NCBI GenBank assembly: GCA_910574885.1
Contig: CAJTDD010000017.1
Span: forward strand, 28,840-92,839
Origin: Lachnospiraceae bacterium
GTDB taxonomy: Bacteria > Bacillota > Clostridia > Lachnospirales > Lachnospiraceae
Length of the DNA stretch: 64,000 nt
Direction of reading: 5' to 3'
A model generated the notes under the pieces. That model worked only from the letters and a program-made list of their open reading frames with translations, had not been told where the DNA came from and searched no databases. Position numbers and translations under genes: made by a program. Positions within the stretch are counted from its first letter, which is position 1. Every line of letters starts with the position of its first letter. Shown piece by piece: positions 44,421 to 52,853 of this stretch.

Positions 44421-45101
44421 TCAGTATGCGCATGTGGCATAGCGGTAGCTCTCCGGTTTCTCGCGTATGCTTCGGTTCCTGATGTCTAATGTGTGATAAG
44501 ACCTGCCGTCATAAAGCGCCGGTTTCATTTCTCCCTTTTTAAAAACAGAAAGAAACTCCTGCATCGTATGTACCTCCTCAGGAAAATAAGTCGCACAGAC
44601 GCCAACCTTCTCAGGTACGTGGCAGTCGCTTGAACCCATGGTGAAAAGCCCAAGCTCCAATGCAAATTCAGCCGCTCTCCTGCAGGCATCCATGGATGTG
44701 CTCCCATTGAGTACTTCCAGCCCGTCCAACCCTCTCACTTCCCGGAGATGTTCTTCCAGACCCCGATTGTTATTGCGGAAGGGATGCGCTGCAAAACATA
44801 CGCCGCCCTGTCCCTTTACCAAATCGATGAAATCCTGCGCCGGTATGCGCTCTTTCGGGTAATCCTCAATCCCGAAGGCAACGATATCCCCCTGCAAGGA
44901 GAAGAATTCGATTCCTACAAAAATCGGGAATCCAGTCTGACTGGAATACTCAGCCGCATATTCCTTTAATCCCATGCTGTCATGGTCGGTAATACAGATT
45001 CCTCCAAGTCCCCTGTCCTTTGCAATCCGTACGATTTGGTCTAATTTCAGGAAACTGTCCTTTGAGTATGTCAGTTCGTGCATATGGGTGTCTATCAGCA
45101 T
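44421..45101 (-). CDS. PHP-domain metal-dependent phosphoesterase
   Basis: A 226-residue PHP protein. Metal-binding motifs: LIDTHMHELTYSKDS, ICITDHDSMGLKEY, CFAAHPFRNNN and MGSSDCHVPEKVG. The family includes trypsin-sensitive nucleoside-phosphate and oligonucleotide phosphatases; the substrate here is unknown. The start MLIDTHMHE has AAAGGAG upstream; the longer frame is not supported. A cobalamin or DNA role cannot be argued from neighbours. Confidence 0.85.
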   Translation of the reverse strand: MLIDTHMHELTYSKDSFLKLDQIVRIAKDRGLGGICITDHDSMGLKEYAAEYSSQTGFPIFVGIEFFSLQGDIVAFGIEDYPKERIPAQDFIDLVKGQGGVCFAAHPFRNNNRGLEEHLREVRGLDGLEVLNGSTSMDACRRAAEFALELGLFTMGSSDCHVPEKVGVCATYFPEEVHTMQEFLSVFKKGEMKPALYDGRSYHTLDIRNRSIREKPESYRYATCAY

Positions 45102-45247
45102 ATTTTCTTCTCCTTTCAGACGTTTCATACCCGGCATCATCTGCCTGTGCGTCCGTACCTCTCCTTCTATTATATAAATCCATGGCTCAGGCTTCAAATA
45201 GACTTTTATAATATATCACTTTATTTATTTTATTTTTCTATACCTTA

Positions 45248-45330
45248 TTGGACGAAGTCCACCCGCCCCGTCAGGGGCATGCCTTACGGTGTGCCCTTGG
45301 GTATACCTAACTGGACGAAGTCCACCCGCC
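45248..45330 (+). repeat. Left copy of inverted repeat flanking the DUF4143 ATPase gene
   Basis: TGGACGAAGTCCACCCGCCCCG, CAGGGGCATG, TTACGGTGTGCCCTTGGGTATACC, then a second TGGACGAAGTCCACCCGCC. It contains small palindromes TGGAC/GTCCA and CCCC/GGGG. The 3' end of the ATPase gene lies inside it. The inverted partner is at 46647-46713. Confidence 0.85.
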
Positions 45331-46627
45331 CAGCAGGACATATTTCCTCCACTGCATATAGAGGCAGATTGACCAGCCAATCTTCTTTTTTGTAATCCGC
45401 CATGGACGTTCGGACGGAAATTTCGGGATTAAATTTCTCTCGGTAAGTTCTCAGGCTCTTTGCTTTCAGATTGACCTCTGCCTTGACTTCAAGAGGGATA
45501 ATCTGCTCACCGGTATCAACAATAAAATCCACTTCACAGGAACCACGGTCATTGGTATAATAGTAGACCCTTAAATCGTCTATGGTCTGTAACTGCTGAC
45601 ATACATACTGCTCGGTCAGCGCTCCCTTAAATTCAGTAAATAAATCGCTGCCGTCCAAAAGCGTATGCTGATGCAGGCCAGCCATACAGCCAAGAAGTCC
45701 CACGTCAACAATAAACAGTTTAAAAGCTCTTAAATCCTCATAGGCTTTCAGAGGAATCCGCGCTCCGTTGACACGGCTGACCTTGAGAACAAGCCCACAG
45801 TCGCAGAGCCACATAATTGCCGCCTCGTAATCCTTTGCCCGCCCTCCCTCACGTACAAGTCCATAGATAAACTTTTTGTTCTCCTTTGCTAACTGGGAAG
45901 GAATACTGTTCCATATCATACGGATTTTCGGCACTATTTCATTGGGAGCATGCTTGGAAAAATCCTGTTCGTAGGCCGCCAATATCCTCTTTTGGATTGC
46001 CCGTACTTCGTTAAAATCCTTTTCCTCTGCAAAACTTAGCACTGCTTCTGGCATACCGCCAACAAAATAATAGTATTTCAGCGCATCTATATAAGTCTGA
46101 CGAAACACGGTCATCATCGAGTAGTCCCGCTCTTCCAGAAGTTTTGCAAAACGTTCTCCCACGGTCGCCGTTAAAAACTCCTTGAACGACAGTGGATAAA
46201 GGCTCAGGAAATCCACTTTCCCCACTGGAAATGACGTCCCCTCGTGCAATGCAATGCCCAGCAGGAAACCTGCGCATATAATATGATACTGGGGCGCGTC
46301 TTCATAAAAATATTTAAGGGATGAAAGCGCTCTTGGCGCCTCCTGTACCTCATCAAATATAAGCAGCGTGTCCTTTGGATTTATTTTTTTTCCGACATAC
46401 AGTTCAATCCCCAGAATCAGCCGGCTGGGATTTAAATCGGCAGAAAATAACTCTGCCATTCTGGAATTGGAATCAAAATTGATATATATGGTATCATCAT
46501 AAGCCTTACTGCCAAATTCTTTCATCAGCCAAGTCTTTCCCACCTGTCTTGCCCCTTCGATAATCAGCGGCTTGCGGCGTTTGCGCTCTTTCCATCTGTA
46601 AAGTTTTTCGATTGCAGATCGATACAT
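45284..46627 (-). CDS. AAA ATPase with DUF4143 domain
   Basis: A 447-residue protein starting MYRSAIEKLYRWKERKRRKP after GGAGGTGAG. P-loop IIEGARQVGKTWLMKEFG near 20-37, Walker B TLLIFDEVQEAPRALSS, and a C-terminal DUF4143/nuclease-like region (SCEVDFIVDTGEQIIPLEVK). The family (AAA_14/DUF4143) is abundant in gut bacteria and archaea without clear function. Nuclease-like or toxin-antitoxin roles have been proposed. The last 15 or so residues (RVDFVQLGIPKGTP) and the stop are encoded by the left flanking repeat, which is copied in inverted orientation just upstream of the gene. Confidence 0.85.
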   Translation of the reverse strand: MYRSAIEKLYRWKERKRRKPLIIEGARQVGKTWLMKEFGSKAYDDTIYINFDSNSRMAELFSADLNPSRLILGIELYVGKKINPKDTLLIFDEVQEAPRALSSLKYFYEDAPQYHIICAGFLLGIALHEGTSFPVGKVDFLSLYPLSFKEFLTATVGERFAKLLEERDYSMMTVFRQTYIDALKYYYFVGGMPEAVLSFAEEKDFNEVRAIQKRILAAYEQDFSKHAPNEIVPKIRMIWNSIPSQLAKENKKFIYGLVREGGRAKDYEAAIMWLCDCGLVLKVSRVNGARIPLKAYEDLRAFKLFIVDVGLLGCMAGLHQHTLLDGSDLFTEFKGALTEQYVCQQLQTIDDLRVYYYTNDRGSCEVDFIVDTGEQIIPLEVKAEVNLKAKSLRTYREKFNPEISVRTSMADYKKEDWLVNLPLYAVEEICPAGRVDFVQLGIPKGTP

Positions 46628-46646
46628 AAAACTCACCTCCATCAAG

Positions 46647-46713
46647 TAATACCCAAGGGCACACCGTAATACATGCCCCTGCGGGGCGGGTGGACTTCGT
46701 CCAGTTAGGTATA
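46647..46713 (-). repeat. Right copy of inverted repeat flanking the DUF4143 ATPase gene
   Basis: On the minus strand this reads TATACCTAACTGGACGAAGT, CCACCCGCCCCGCAGGGGCATG, TATTACGGTGTGCCCTTGGGTA, about 90% identical to the left copy over 56 bases. It ends 20 bp before the ATPase start codon. Confidence 0.85.
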
Positions 46714-46899
46714 CAAACATAGCATAACACGCAAATCACATAATATACAAGAAAAAACCGAGAAATATTCCTATTTTTACTATGAATTTTCGTTTTATTT
46801 TCACACTTTTTACAGCGTAATTACGAGGACAGAATACATTTTTTACAACGAAAGTTCCAGAAACAACTGCACTTTATCAATCACATAAGAAGGACTCCG

Positions 46900-46933
46900 A
46901 CATAAAAAGGAGCCTGAGATTAACTCAGGCCCG
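46900..46933 (-). terminator. Terminator of the alarmone synthetase gene
   Basis: On the minus strand GGGCCTGAG-TTAAT-CTCAGGCTCCTTTTT; the hairpin loop contains the stop codon itself. Confidence 0.8.
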
Positions 46934-47630
46934 ACATTGCCATACGCTGCGCATGGCTCCTATCATTTCTTTTCGTACTGATTCTTAACTCTTCTTGTTC
47001 TCTCAGGCAATCCAGAATCGCCTTGTTCAGGGACAGCATCTTCTCATCCAGCGACGACACCATCTCCGCACACTCTCTCAATTCCCGGCTGATATATTCG
47101 GGGGCATTCCCTTCAAACTTGTAATAAATCTTATGCTCAAGACTTGCCCAGAAATCCATGGCAATCGTCCGGATCTGTATCTCTACTTTCGTATCTACCA
47201 CACTGTCCGACAAAAAAATAGGTACGGATACCAACATATGGTAGCTCTTATAACCGCTCGCCTTCGGGCGCTTGATATAATCCTTGATTGCCAGGACCTT
47301 CAAATCACTCTGATTCCCGATCATCTCTCCCAACTGATAAATGTCGGATGTGAAGGAGCAAATTAGCCTCACGCCGGCAATATCGTTGACATACTTGACC
47401 ATGTTCTCGATTGATATCTCGTACCCGTTCTTCCTTAACTTCTTTACTATACTCTCTGGTGTCTTTACTCTTGTCTTGATATGCTCAATCGGATTATACT
47501 TATGTACGTGCTGGAATTCATCGTTCAGTATCTCAAGCTTCGTCCCAACTTCCTTCAATGCCGAGTTATACAGGAACATAATCGTCTTCCAACTGTCTAC
47601 ATCCTCATAATTCTTTATTGCATTCTCCAT
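46920..47630 (-). CDS. Small alarmone synthetase (RelQ/YjbM type)
   Basis: A 236-residue (p)ppGpp synthetase with only the RelA/SpoT nucleotidyltransferase domain. Motifs: ESIVKKLRKNGYEISIENM, VNDIAGVRLICSFTSDIYQL, RPKASGYKSYHMLVSVPI and VEIQIRTIAMDFWASLEHKI. No hydrolase, TGS or ACT domain. Length and the C-terminal helical tail fit the SAS1/RelQ group, which forms tetramers in characterised species. Transcribed alone. Confidence 0.92.
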   Translation of the reverse strand: MENAIKNYEDVDSWKTIMFLYNSALKEVGTKLEILNDEFQHVHKYNPIEHIKTRVKTPESIVKKLRKNGYEISIENMVKYVNDIAGVRLICSFTSDIYQLGEMIGNQSDLKVLAIKDYIKRPKASGYKSYHMLVSVPIFLSDSVVDTKVEIQIRTIAMDFWASLEHKIYYKFEGNAPEYISRELRECAEMVSSLDEKMLSLNKAILDCLREQEELRISTKRNDRSHAQRMAMSGLS

Positions 47631-47676
47631 ATAGTATCTCTCCTCTCATACCGAAGAGTTAATTCGTACTGTCCTT

Positions 47677-47705
47677 AGTATACCATATGAATCAAGGTAT
47701 GTCAT
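47677..47705 (-). promoter_or_regulatory. Promoter of the alarmone synthetase gene
   Basis: On the minus strand ATGACA and TATACT are 17 bp apart, about 45 bp before the start. Confidence 0.65.
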
Positions 47706-47777
47706 GAAATTCACATTTATTTAAGAAAGTGGTTACATTTGTAAATTATCTTAAAAATCATCAAGAAAACAAATACG

Positions 47778-48302
47778 TTAGAATTCAATCCCCTGCCTCG
47801 CCGAACGCCCTAAGTCGAACTGATGCTTGACCTTCCGGATTTCCGTGGCATAGTCCGCCATCTCAAGCAGGCTGTCCGGGACCTCATGGCCTGTCATTAC
47901 GATTTCCAAGCCTCTCGGCTTATGCTGAATGAAACTGATCAGCTTCTCTTCACTGATCACGTCCAACTGCAAGGCACACAACACTTCATCCAACAGAAGC
48001 ATATCGAAAGGCCCGCAGAACTTTATAATCTCATCCAACGCCTTATTATTGTAATGGCGAAGTTCTGCCCGTTCGTCACGGTTCATATTGCTTACGAACT
48101 TCACCTGCTTTCTCCCCGGCAGACAGGTAACATTAGGGAGCGCTTCGAGTACTTTTCTCTCACTGGAAGAGTTGTCCTTTAGGAACTGGAACACCAGCAC
48201 CTTTAGTCCCGCTCCTACAGCCCGCACGGCAAGCCCGACGGCTGCGGTGGTCTTTCCCTTCCCATCTCCATAGTATACATGTATCCTTCCTGTTCCAATC
48301 AT
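47778..48302 (-). CDS. cobO: Cob(I)alamin adenosyltransferase, CobA/BtuR type
   Basis: A 174-residue enzyme that adenosylates corrinoids to make coenzyme B12. P-loop HVYYGDGKGKTTAAVGLAVR near 8-27, FQFLKDNSSSERKVLEAL, and LLLDEVLCALQLDVI. The start MIGTGRIHVYYGDGKGK is chosen because the upstream 19 codons have no site. The gene stands alone, so it probably serves salvage for B12-dependent enzymes elsewhere. The symbol is by family. Confidence 0.88.
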   Translation of the reverse strand: MIGTGRIHVYYGDGKGKTTAAVGLAVRAVGAGLKVLVFQFLKDNSSSERKVLEALPNVTCLPGRKQVKFVSNMNRDERAELRHYNNKALDEIIKFCGPFDMLLLDEVLCALQLDVISEEKLISFIQHKPRGLEIVMTGHEVPDSLLEMADYATEIRKVKHQFDLGRSARQGIEF

Positions 48303-48435
48303 CCAATCATCCCCGCTTTCATAGTTATTATAATCCCTCTTCCCGAATTTGTATAGCAAAGATTTGAAACCTCTTTACAGCCGTATGAAAAACAGCTATA
48401 CTTGTCATGATATTTCTAGGAAATGAGGTACGTTT

Positions 48436-48699
48436 ATGTTTCGTTTATGGGGAAAAGAATTCAAGGATAACAGAATGGTCCGGGACACCGTCGTCTGTGA
48501 TGATACGGACGATACCCGGACACATAAGATTTTTAACGCATTAGACGCCATATGCTACGAATTCGATCTGAGCAAGCCAATCTGGCTGGATGCGACGATT
48601 GACGAATTCAAGCGACATGACAAGACACGGTTTACACAGGATAATTTCGTGGACATGATTGATTTCGACTATCTTGAAATCCATATTATTGAGGAATGA
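48436..48699 (+). CDS. Hypothetical acidic protein
   Basis: An 87-residue protein, MFRLWGKEFKDNRMVRDTVV...DDTRTHKIFNALDAICYEFD...DFDYLEIHIIEE. No cysteine motif beyond two scattered residues, no membrane segment. It looks like a compact alpha/beta domain and ends 8 bp before the convergent ABC permease gene. I do not recognise it; related small proteins are, I think, common in Lachnospiraceae. Confidence 0.7.
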   Translation: MFRLWGKEFKDNRMVRDTVVCDDTDDTRTHKIFNALDAICYEFDLSKPIWLDATIDEFKRHDKTRFTQDNFVDMIDFDYLEIHIIEE

Positions 48700-48706
48700 G
48701 GATTCA

Positions 48707-50113
48707 CTACTCATTCCGGATCGCCGCAAGCGGGCTAAGCTTCATAGCACGCAGCGCCGGGAAATATCCTGCAATCACACCCACCAGCATCGCGAATCCC
48801 ATGGACAGCAGCACCAGCCACACAGGGATATAAGAAATATTCCCGTCAAATCCCATTGCCGCCCCATTTCCGGTCAGGAAATTGATGACCGACGACATCA
48901 GGAAGCTCAAGACATTTCCAATCGCACCGCCCATGAGTCCGATAAATGCCGCTTCCAGCAGGAACATCTGCTTAATATTCTTCAAGCTGCATCCCAGTAC
49001 CTTGATGACGCCAATCTCCTTGGTCCGTTCGTAGATGGACATCATCATCGTATTGGCGATTCCAATCGCCGCCACGAACAGGGACACGGCGCCGATCCCG
49101 CCCAGCACTGCCTGGATAATGGCAAACTGGCTCTTCATACTGTTCAGGTATTCCGCATTCGTCTCCACATTGTAACCCATTTCACGGATCGCTGCCGCTA
49201 CTGCATCGACATTTTCGATATCGTCTACATTGACCTGGGCGTAAGAATAGCAGAATTCCTTATACGGTTTTCCCGATTTTGTAGTCGGCTGTCCCGGAAT
49301 TGCCCTTCCGGAAAATTCTTTCTTCAAAATCTGTTTCAATGTATCCAAATCGCAGTAAATATAATAATAATTGGCATTATACTCCTCCGGTCCGCCTTTC
49401 ACCATACCGCATGCCCTTACTACATGCTTCTTAACGGTCTTGGACTTCGCCATCTGCCCGCCGCCTTCATCTACACCCATATCCAGTCCGCTTCCCATAT
49501 TATTATAGTATCCGTCCTGGTCAAGGATCAGGAAAATGGAGTCATGAAGAAAATCAATATCCGGCATCTCCATCGTCTCATAATACCCATTCCCCGTTCC
49601 TTTCTCATAGAACATCGTGGGAATCCCGTTGCCGTACACCAGCTCTAGCGTGCTGCCGCCAGGCGTGGGGAGCGTACCTTCCCCCAGAGGGATATTCTTT
49701 GCCGCCAGCCCCTCCGGCGTCATAGCCACTAACTGCCCGGAGCCTTCGTATTTGCCTTTTATCATGTTCACCCACATCTCATATACGGGCGATGCATTGG
49801 TCACATGCTCCACCTGGGCAAGCTCGCCGACTGCCCTATCGTTGATATATTTCTTCGACTCCTCCCCGCTTTCGCTGCCATATGAGTAGGAATACATAGA
49901 GTCGCCCGCGCTGGCTCCAGTCACCTTAATACTGGTCAGGCCGCCGGAATTCTCCACCTCCCGGTAGAGGGACTCCTGCAGCCCCAGTCCCAGCGAAATC
50001 ATGACGACGATGGACGCTGTTCCGATAATCACTCCAAGGACAGTCAGGAAGGTCCGAAGCTTCCGCCGCTTTAAATTGCTACCGCTCATCCTCAGAAGAT
50101 CTATCCAGCTCAT
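48707..50113 (-). CDS. MacB/FtsX-type ABC transporter permease
   Basis: A 468-residue permease with an N-terminal helix (LRTFLTVLGVIIGTASIVVMISLG), a large extracytoplasmic MacB-like domain (about 50-330) and three C-terminal helices (FVAAIGIANTMMMSIYERTK, IGVIKVLGCSLKNIKQMFLL). Such permeases work by mechanotransmission, moving peptides, lipoproteins or antibiotics. AGGAGG precedes MSWIDLLRM; the upstream ATG is within the previous gene. It overlaps the accessory protein gene by 35 bp. Confidence 0.9.
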   Translation of the reverse strand: MSWIDLLRMSGSNLKRRKLRTFLTVLGVIIGTASIVVMISLGLGLQESLYREVENSGGLTSIKVTGASAGDSMYSYSYGSESGEESKKYINDRAVGELAQVEHVTNASPVYEMWVNMIKGKYEGSGQLVAMTPEGLAAKNIPLGEGTLPTPGGSTLELVYGNGIPTMFYEKGTGNGYYETMEMPDIDFLHDSIFLILDQDGYYNNMGSGLDMGVDEGGGQMAKSKTVKKHVVRACGMVKGGPEEYNANYYYIYCDLDTLKQILKKEFSGRAIPGQPTTKSGKPYKEFCYSYAQVNVDDIENVDAVAAAIREMGYNVETNAEYLNSMKSQFAIIQAVLGGIGAVSLFVAAIGIANTMMMSIYERTKEIGVIKVLGCSLKNIKQMFLLEAAFIGLMGGAIGNVLSFLMSSVINFLTGNGAAMGFDGNISYIPVWLVLLSMGFAMLVGVIAGYFPALRAMKLSPLAAIRNE

Positions 50114-51635
50114 CCAGCAATTCCTCCTCTTCATTCAATCTCTGCCGTTTTTTCCTTTTCTTCCTTACGACTACGATGATAATGACCAAAAGGACAATCC
50201 CTGCGATGACTGCCACCGGAATCACTGGAAATCCTTTTTCTTCTTCCGGCATATCCATACCTGACATCATGGACATATCTTCCATCATCTCCATGACTTC
50301 AATCTGTAGTTCCTTCGTAGTCGTAGATATCTTGCCCGCTTCATCTTCATAGCTCACCGTCATGGTCACATTCGCCGGGCCTGCCGTCGCCTGGGCGCCT
50401 TCTAACATGGCGTCGATGGACGCTGTCGCGCCGGACTCTACATTCCCAAGAAATACCTCTTCCTTCTTGATGCAGGTTCCCTCAAAAGTTACTTTGACAT
50501 TATAGAGCTTAATCCGTCCTAAGTTGTAGAGGTTACACATAACATTCGCCTCGTCGCCTACGGAAATGCTCTCTGGGCTGATCTCGAAGTCGCTGAACTC
50601 AAACCTTGCATCCTGCTTTACCGGAATGGAGATACTGGACGCCGCATCAATCTGCGCGCCGTCGCTATCTTCATACTTCATCGACAAGTCTACACTGTAC
50701 GGTTTCTGTAACAGATCCGCCTTGGCATTGAGCTGGATAGAAATGTCCGCCGCCCCGTTTGCCTTGATTCCGTCCAGATAAATAGAGCTGGAACCTGACG
50801 CCGGAAGAAATGCAGGCGCTACCGTCTGTGCATCGCTTCCTTCTGTCGGTGCGCTCAAATCAAACAGCATGTTCCGCACCTTCGTTGATTTGGACGTATT
50901 TTTCAGATGAATGGTCAGGGTAAAGTTGCCGCCTGCACGTACCTCCGCCGGATCTGTCTTGAATCCGGTGACGATTACCCTTGGTACAGAATTGGAACCT
51001 TCTGAACCGGAACCGCCCCCTCCGCTGAAAGAAGCGCCGCCGTTACTGAATCCGCCTGCATCGGCTGACGGGAAATCTACGCCGTCTCCGATAATCTGGT
51101 CGCCAGGGTTTGGAACCGGCGTATTATCAACCGGAGGTTCTGGCTTTTCTTCGGGTTTCGCCGTGGTATTTGCATAAAATTTCTGGGAAACCACAGCGTC
51201 CGAAACGCCTTGGGCATACACGTTGAACTGCAAAGTATGTCTCGAAGTCGCCACATCTTCTCTCTGGGTAAATTCAAAAGAAACTGCCTGGGACTCACCA
51301 TTTTTTATATTTAATTCCTGGGCATAGCTCTGGTATTCCGTATTAAACGGCCATTCTTCATTGGTATCGCCAAGGCTTGGGGATAACACAGCATTCGTTA
51401 AATCCACACCGGAATTATTATGTACAATTAGCGTCCAAGTCGTCGCTTTTCCCGCCTCAAATGTGGGCACCCGGTTATCCTGAGATACAATCGTGATGCC
51501 GCTTGCACTCTTTGCTTCTACAGACGGCTGCCCCTCCTTCTGCACTTCTTCTGCCTGCACTCCCGCCGGCATGGACACTGCCGCCAAAAGTGCGGCCAGA
51601 CAAACTCCCGCCAGAATCCTTCTTAATCTTCTCAT
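50079..51635 (-). CDS. Membrane-anchored CARDB-like accessory protein of ABC exporter
   Basis: A 518-residue exported protein: a signal peptide (LRRILAGVCLAALLAAVSMPAG), three or so immunoglobulin-like/CARDB repeats (for example VTGFKTDPAEVRAGGNFTLT and FEISPESISVGDEANVMCNL), a glycine/serine linker (FSNGGASFSGGGGSGSEGSN), and one C-terminal helix (FPVIPVAVIAGIVLLVIIIV) followed by a charged cytoplasmic tail. It overlaps both the ATPase and the permease gene, so it is a dedicated partner, probably extending the exporter outside the membrane. Confidence 0.82.
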   Translation of the reverse strand: MRRLRRILAGVCLAALLAAVSMPAGVQAEEVQKEGQPSVEAKSASGITIVSQDNRVPTFEAGKATTWTLIVHNNSGVDLTNAVLSPSLGDTNEEWPFNTEYQSYAQELNIKNGESQAVSFEFTQREDVATSRHTLQFNVYAQGVSDAVVSQKFYANTTAKPEEKPEPPVDNTPVPNPGDQIIGDGVDFPSADAGGFSNGGASFSGGGGSGSEGSNSVPRVIVTGFKTDPAEVRAGGNFTLTIHLKNTSKSTKVRNMLFDLSAPTEGSDAQTVAPAFLPASGSSSIYLDGIKANGAADISIQLNAKADLLQKPYSVDLSMKYEDSDGAQIDAASSISIPVKQDARFEFSDFEISPESISVGDEANVMCNLYNLGRIKLYNVKVTFEGTCIKKEEVFLGNVESGATASIDAMLEGAQATAGPANVTMTVSYEDEAGKISTTTKELQIEVMEMMEDMSMMSGMDMPEEEKGFPVIPVAVIAGIVLLVIIIVVVRKKRKKRQRLNEEEELLDELDRSSEDER

Positions 51636-52351
51636 CCTTTCAGTCCTCCCTGTAATGCATTCTTCCGGTTTTCTTCAATCTTGAGAATCTTCCCGTCCCG
51701 GATATGGAAGACTCTGTCTGCATAAGTCGCCAGATGTGCGTCATGTGTTACCATGACAAGGGTCTTCTTCTGCTCTCGCACCACCTGCTGCATCAGCCGC
51801 ATGACCTCCTCTGATGTGTGGGAATCCAGATTCCCGGTAGGCTCATCCGCAAATATAATCTTAGGGTCTACCACCAACGCCCTGGCGACGCCTACCCGCT
51901 GCTGCTGGCCTCCGGACATCTGGTTCGGCAGATGCTTCTTGTGCTTTTTAAGCTTCACCAAATCCAGCATCTTATCTGCCTTGCGCATCCGTACATCCCG
52001 GGGGACGCCCCGGAAGCTTAGGGGCAGCGCCACATTCTCCACCGCATTCATGGTTCCTAACAGATGGAAAGACTGGAAGATAAACCCCACATGGTCCCTC
52101 CGGAAACGCACCAACTGTTCCTCCGTCAGGTTCTCGATGTGCTGCCCTGCAATTACCACGCTGCCTCTGGTAGGTTTTTCAAGTCCCGCAAGCATATTCA
52201 AAAGCGTAGACTTCCCGGAGCCTGACGTACCTACGATTGCACAGAACTCTCCCTCGAAAATATCGAACCCTACTCCGTCCAATGCACGCACGACTTCGTC
52301 GCCTACCCGGTACAACTTATAAAGACTTTTTACTTCTATTACTTTGTCCAT
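51632..52351 (-). CDS. ABC transporter ATP-binding protein (MacB/LolD type)
   Basis: A 239-residue ATPase. Walker A VGTSGSGKSTLLN near 40-52, signature QMSGGQQQRVGVARAL, and Walker B IIFADEPTGNLDS. The class powers FtsX-like permeases. First gene of the three-gene operon; AGGAGG before the ATG and a TATAAT box about 30 bp upstream. Confidence 0.95.
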   Translation of the reverse strand: MDKVIEVKSLYKLYRVGDEVVRALDGVGFDIFEGEFCAIVGTSGSGKSTLLNMLAGLEKPTRGSVVIAGQHIENLTEEQLVRFRRDHVGFIFQSFHLLGTMNAVENVALPLSFRGVPRDVRMRKADKMLDLVKLKKHKKHLPNQMSGGQQQRVGVARALVVDPKIIFADEPTGNLDSHTSEEVMRLMQQVVREQKKTLVMVTHDAHLATYADRVFHIRDGKILKIEENRKNALQGGLKG

Positions 52352-52444
52352 AGACTCCTCCTAGCATATATTTCATCATTATAAGCCTCAAATCCAAACA
52401 TTTTCGATAGAAATTCTGAATTTTTTCTTAATTTAAAAAAACAA

Positions 52445-52473
52445 TTGCTTTTTCATCTATTTGGTGCTATAAT
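52445..52473 (+). promoter_or_regulatory. Promoter of tRNA-Gly
   Basis: TTGCTT and TATAAT with 17-bp spacing, 10 bp before the mature tRNA 5' end. Confidence 0.75.
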
Positions 52474-52482
52474 CATTGACAT

Positions 52483-52553
52483 GCAGATATAGTTCATTGG
52501 TAGAATGCTAGCTTCCCAAGCTGGAGAGGCGGGTTCGATTCCCGTTATCTGCT
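52483..52553 (+). tRNA. tRNA-Gly(CCC)
   Basis: A 71-base cloverleaf: acceptor GCAGATA/TATCTGC, anticodon arm CTAGC-TTCCCAA-GCTGG with anticodon CCC, and T-arm GCGGG-TTCGATT-CCCGT. CCA is not encoded. It reads GGG codons. Confidence 0.93.
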
Positions 52554-52561
52554 TTTTACCG

Positions 52562-52595
52562 AAAGCTAAGGATATTTTTTATTCTTAGCTTTTTT
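52562..52595 (+). terminator. Terminator of tRNA-Gly
   Basis: AAAGCTAAG-N13-CTTAGCTTT followed by TTT, immediately after the tRNA. Confidence 0.8.
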
Positions 52596-52707
52596 GATGT
52601 AGCTTTTCTATTTCAAATGTTCTTTTCTAACCATTATAGCATCTTTTTCGATAATAGCAACACTACTTCACTTATCATTCTACTGGTTCCTGGATATTTT
52701 TATTAAC

Positions 52708-52736
52708 TGGACTGAATAATTGTTTTATAGTATAAT
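52708..52736 (+). promoter_or_regulatory. Promoter of the phosphotransferase-MATE operon
   Basis: TGGACT and TATAAT are 17 bp apart, about 120 bp before the TTG start. Confidence 0.55.
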
Positions 52737-52853
52737 ATCTGCATGTGTGCGGTAAATTCAGCGTTACATTAGAATACGCCGGCTGTATGCTGTTTTTTGA
52801 AGAATTTATCGCTCGGTTTGAGAACCTGTAAACCACGGAAAGGAGTGAGGCCA

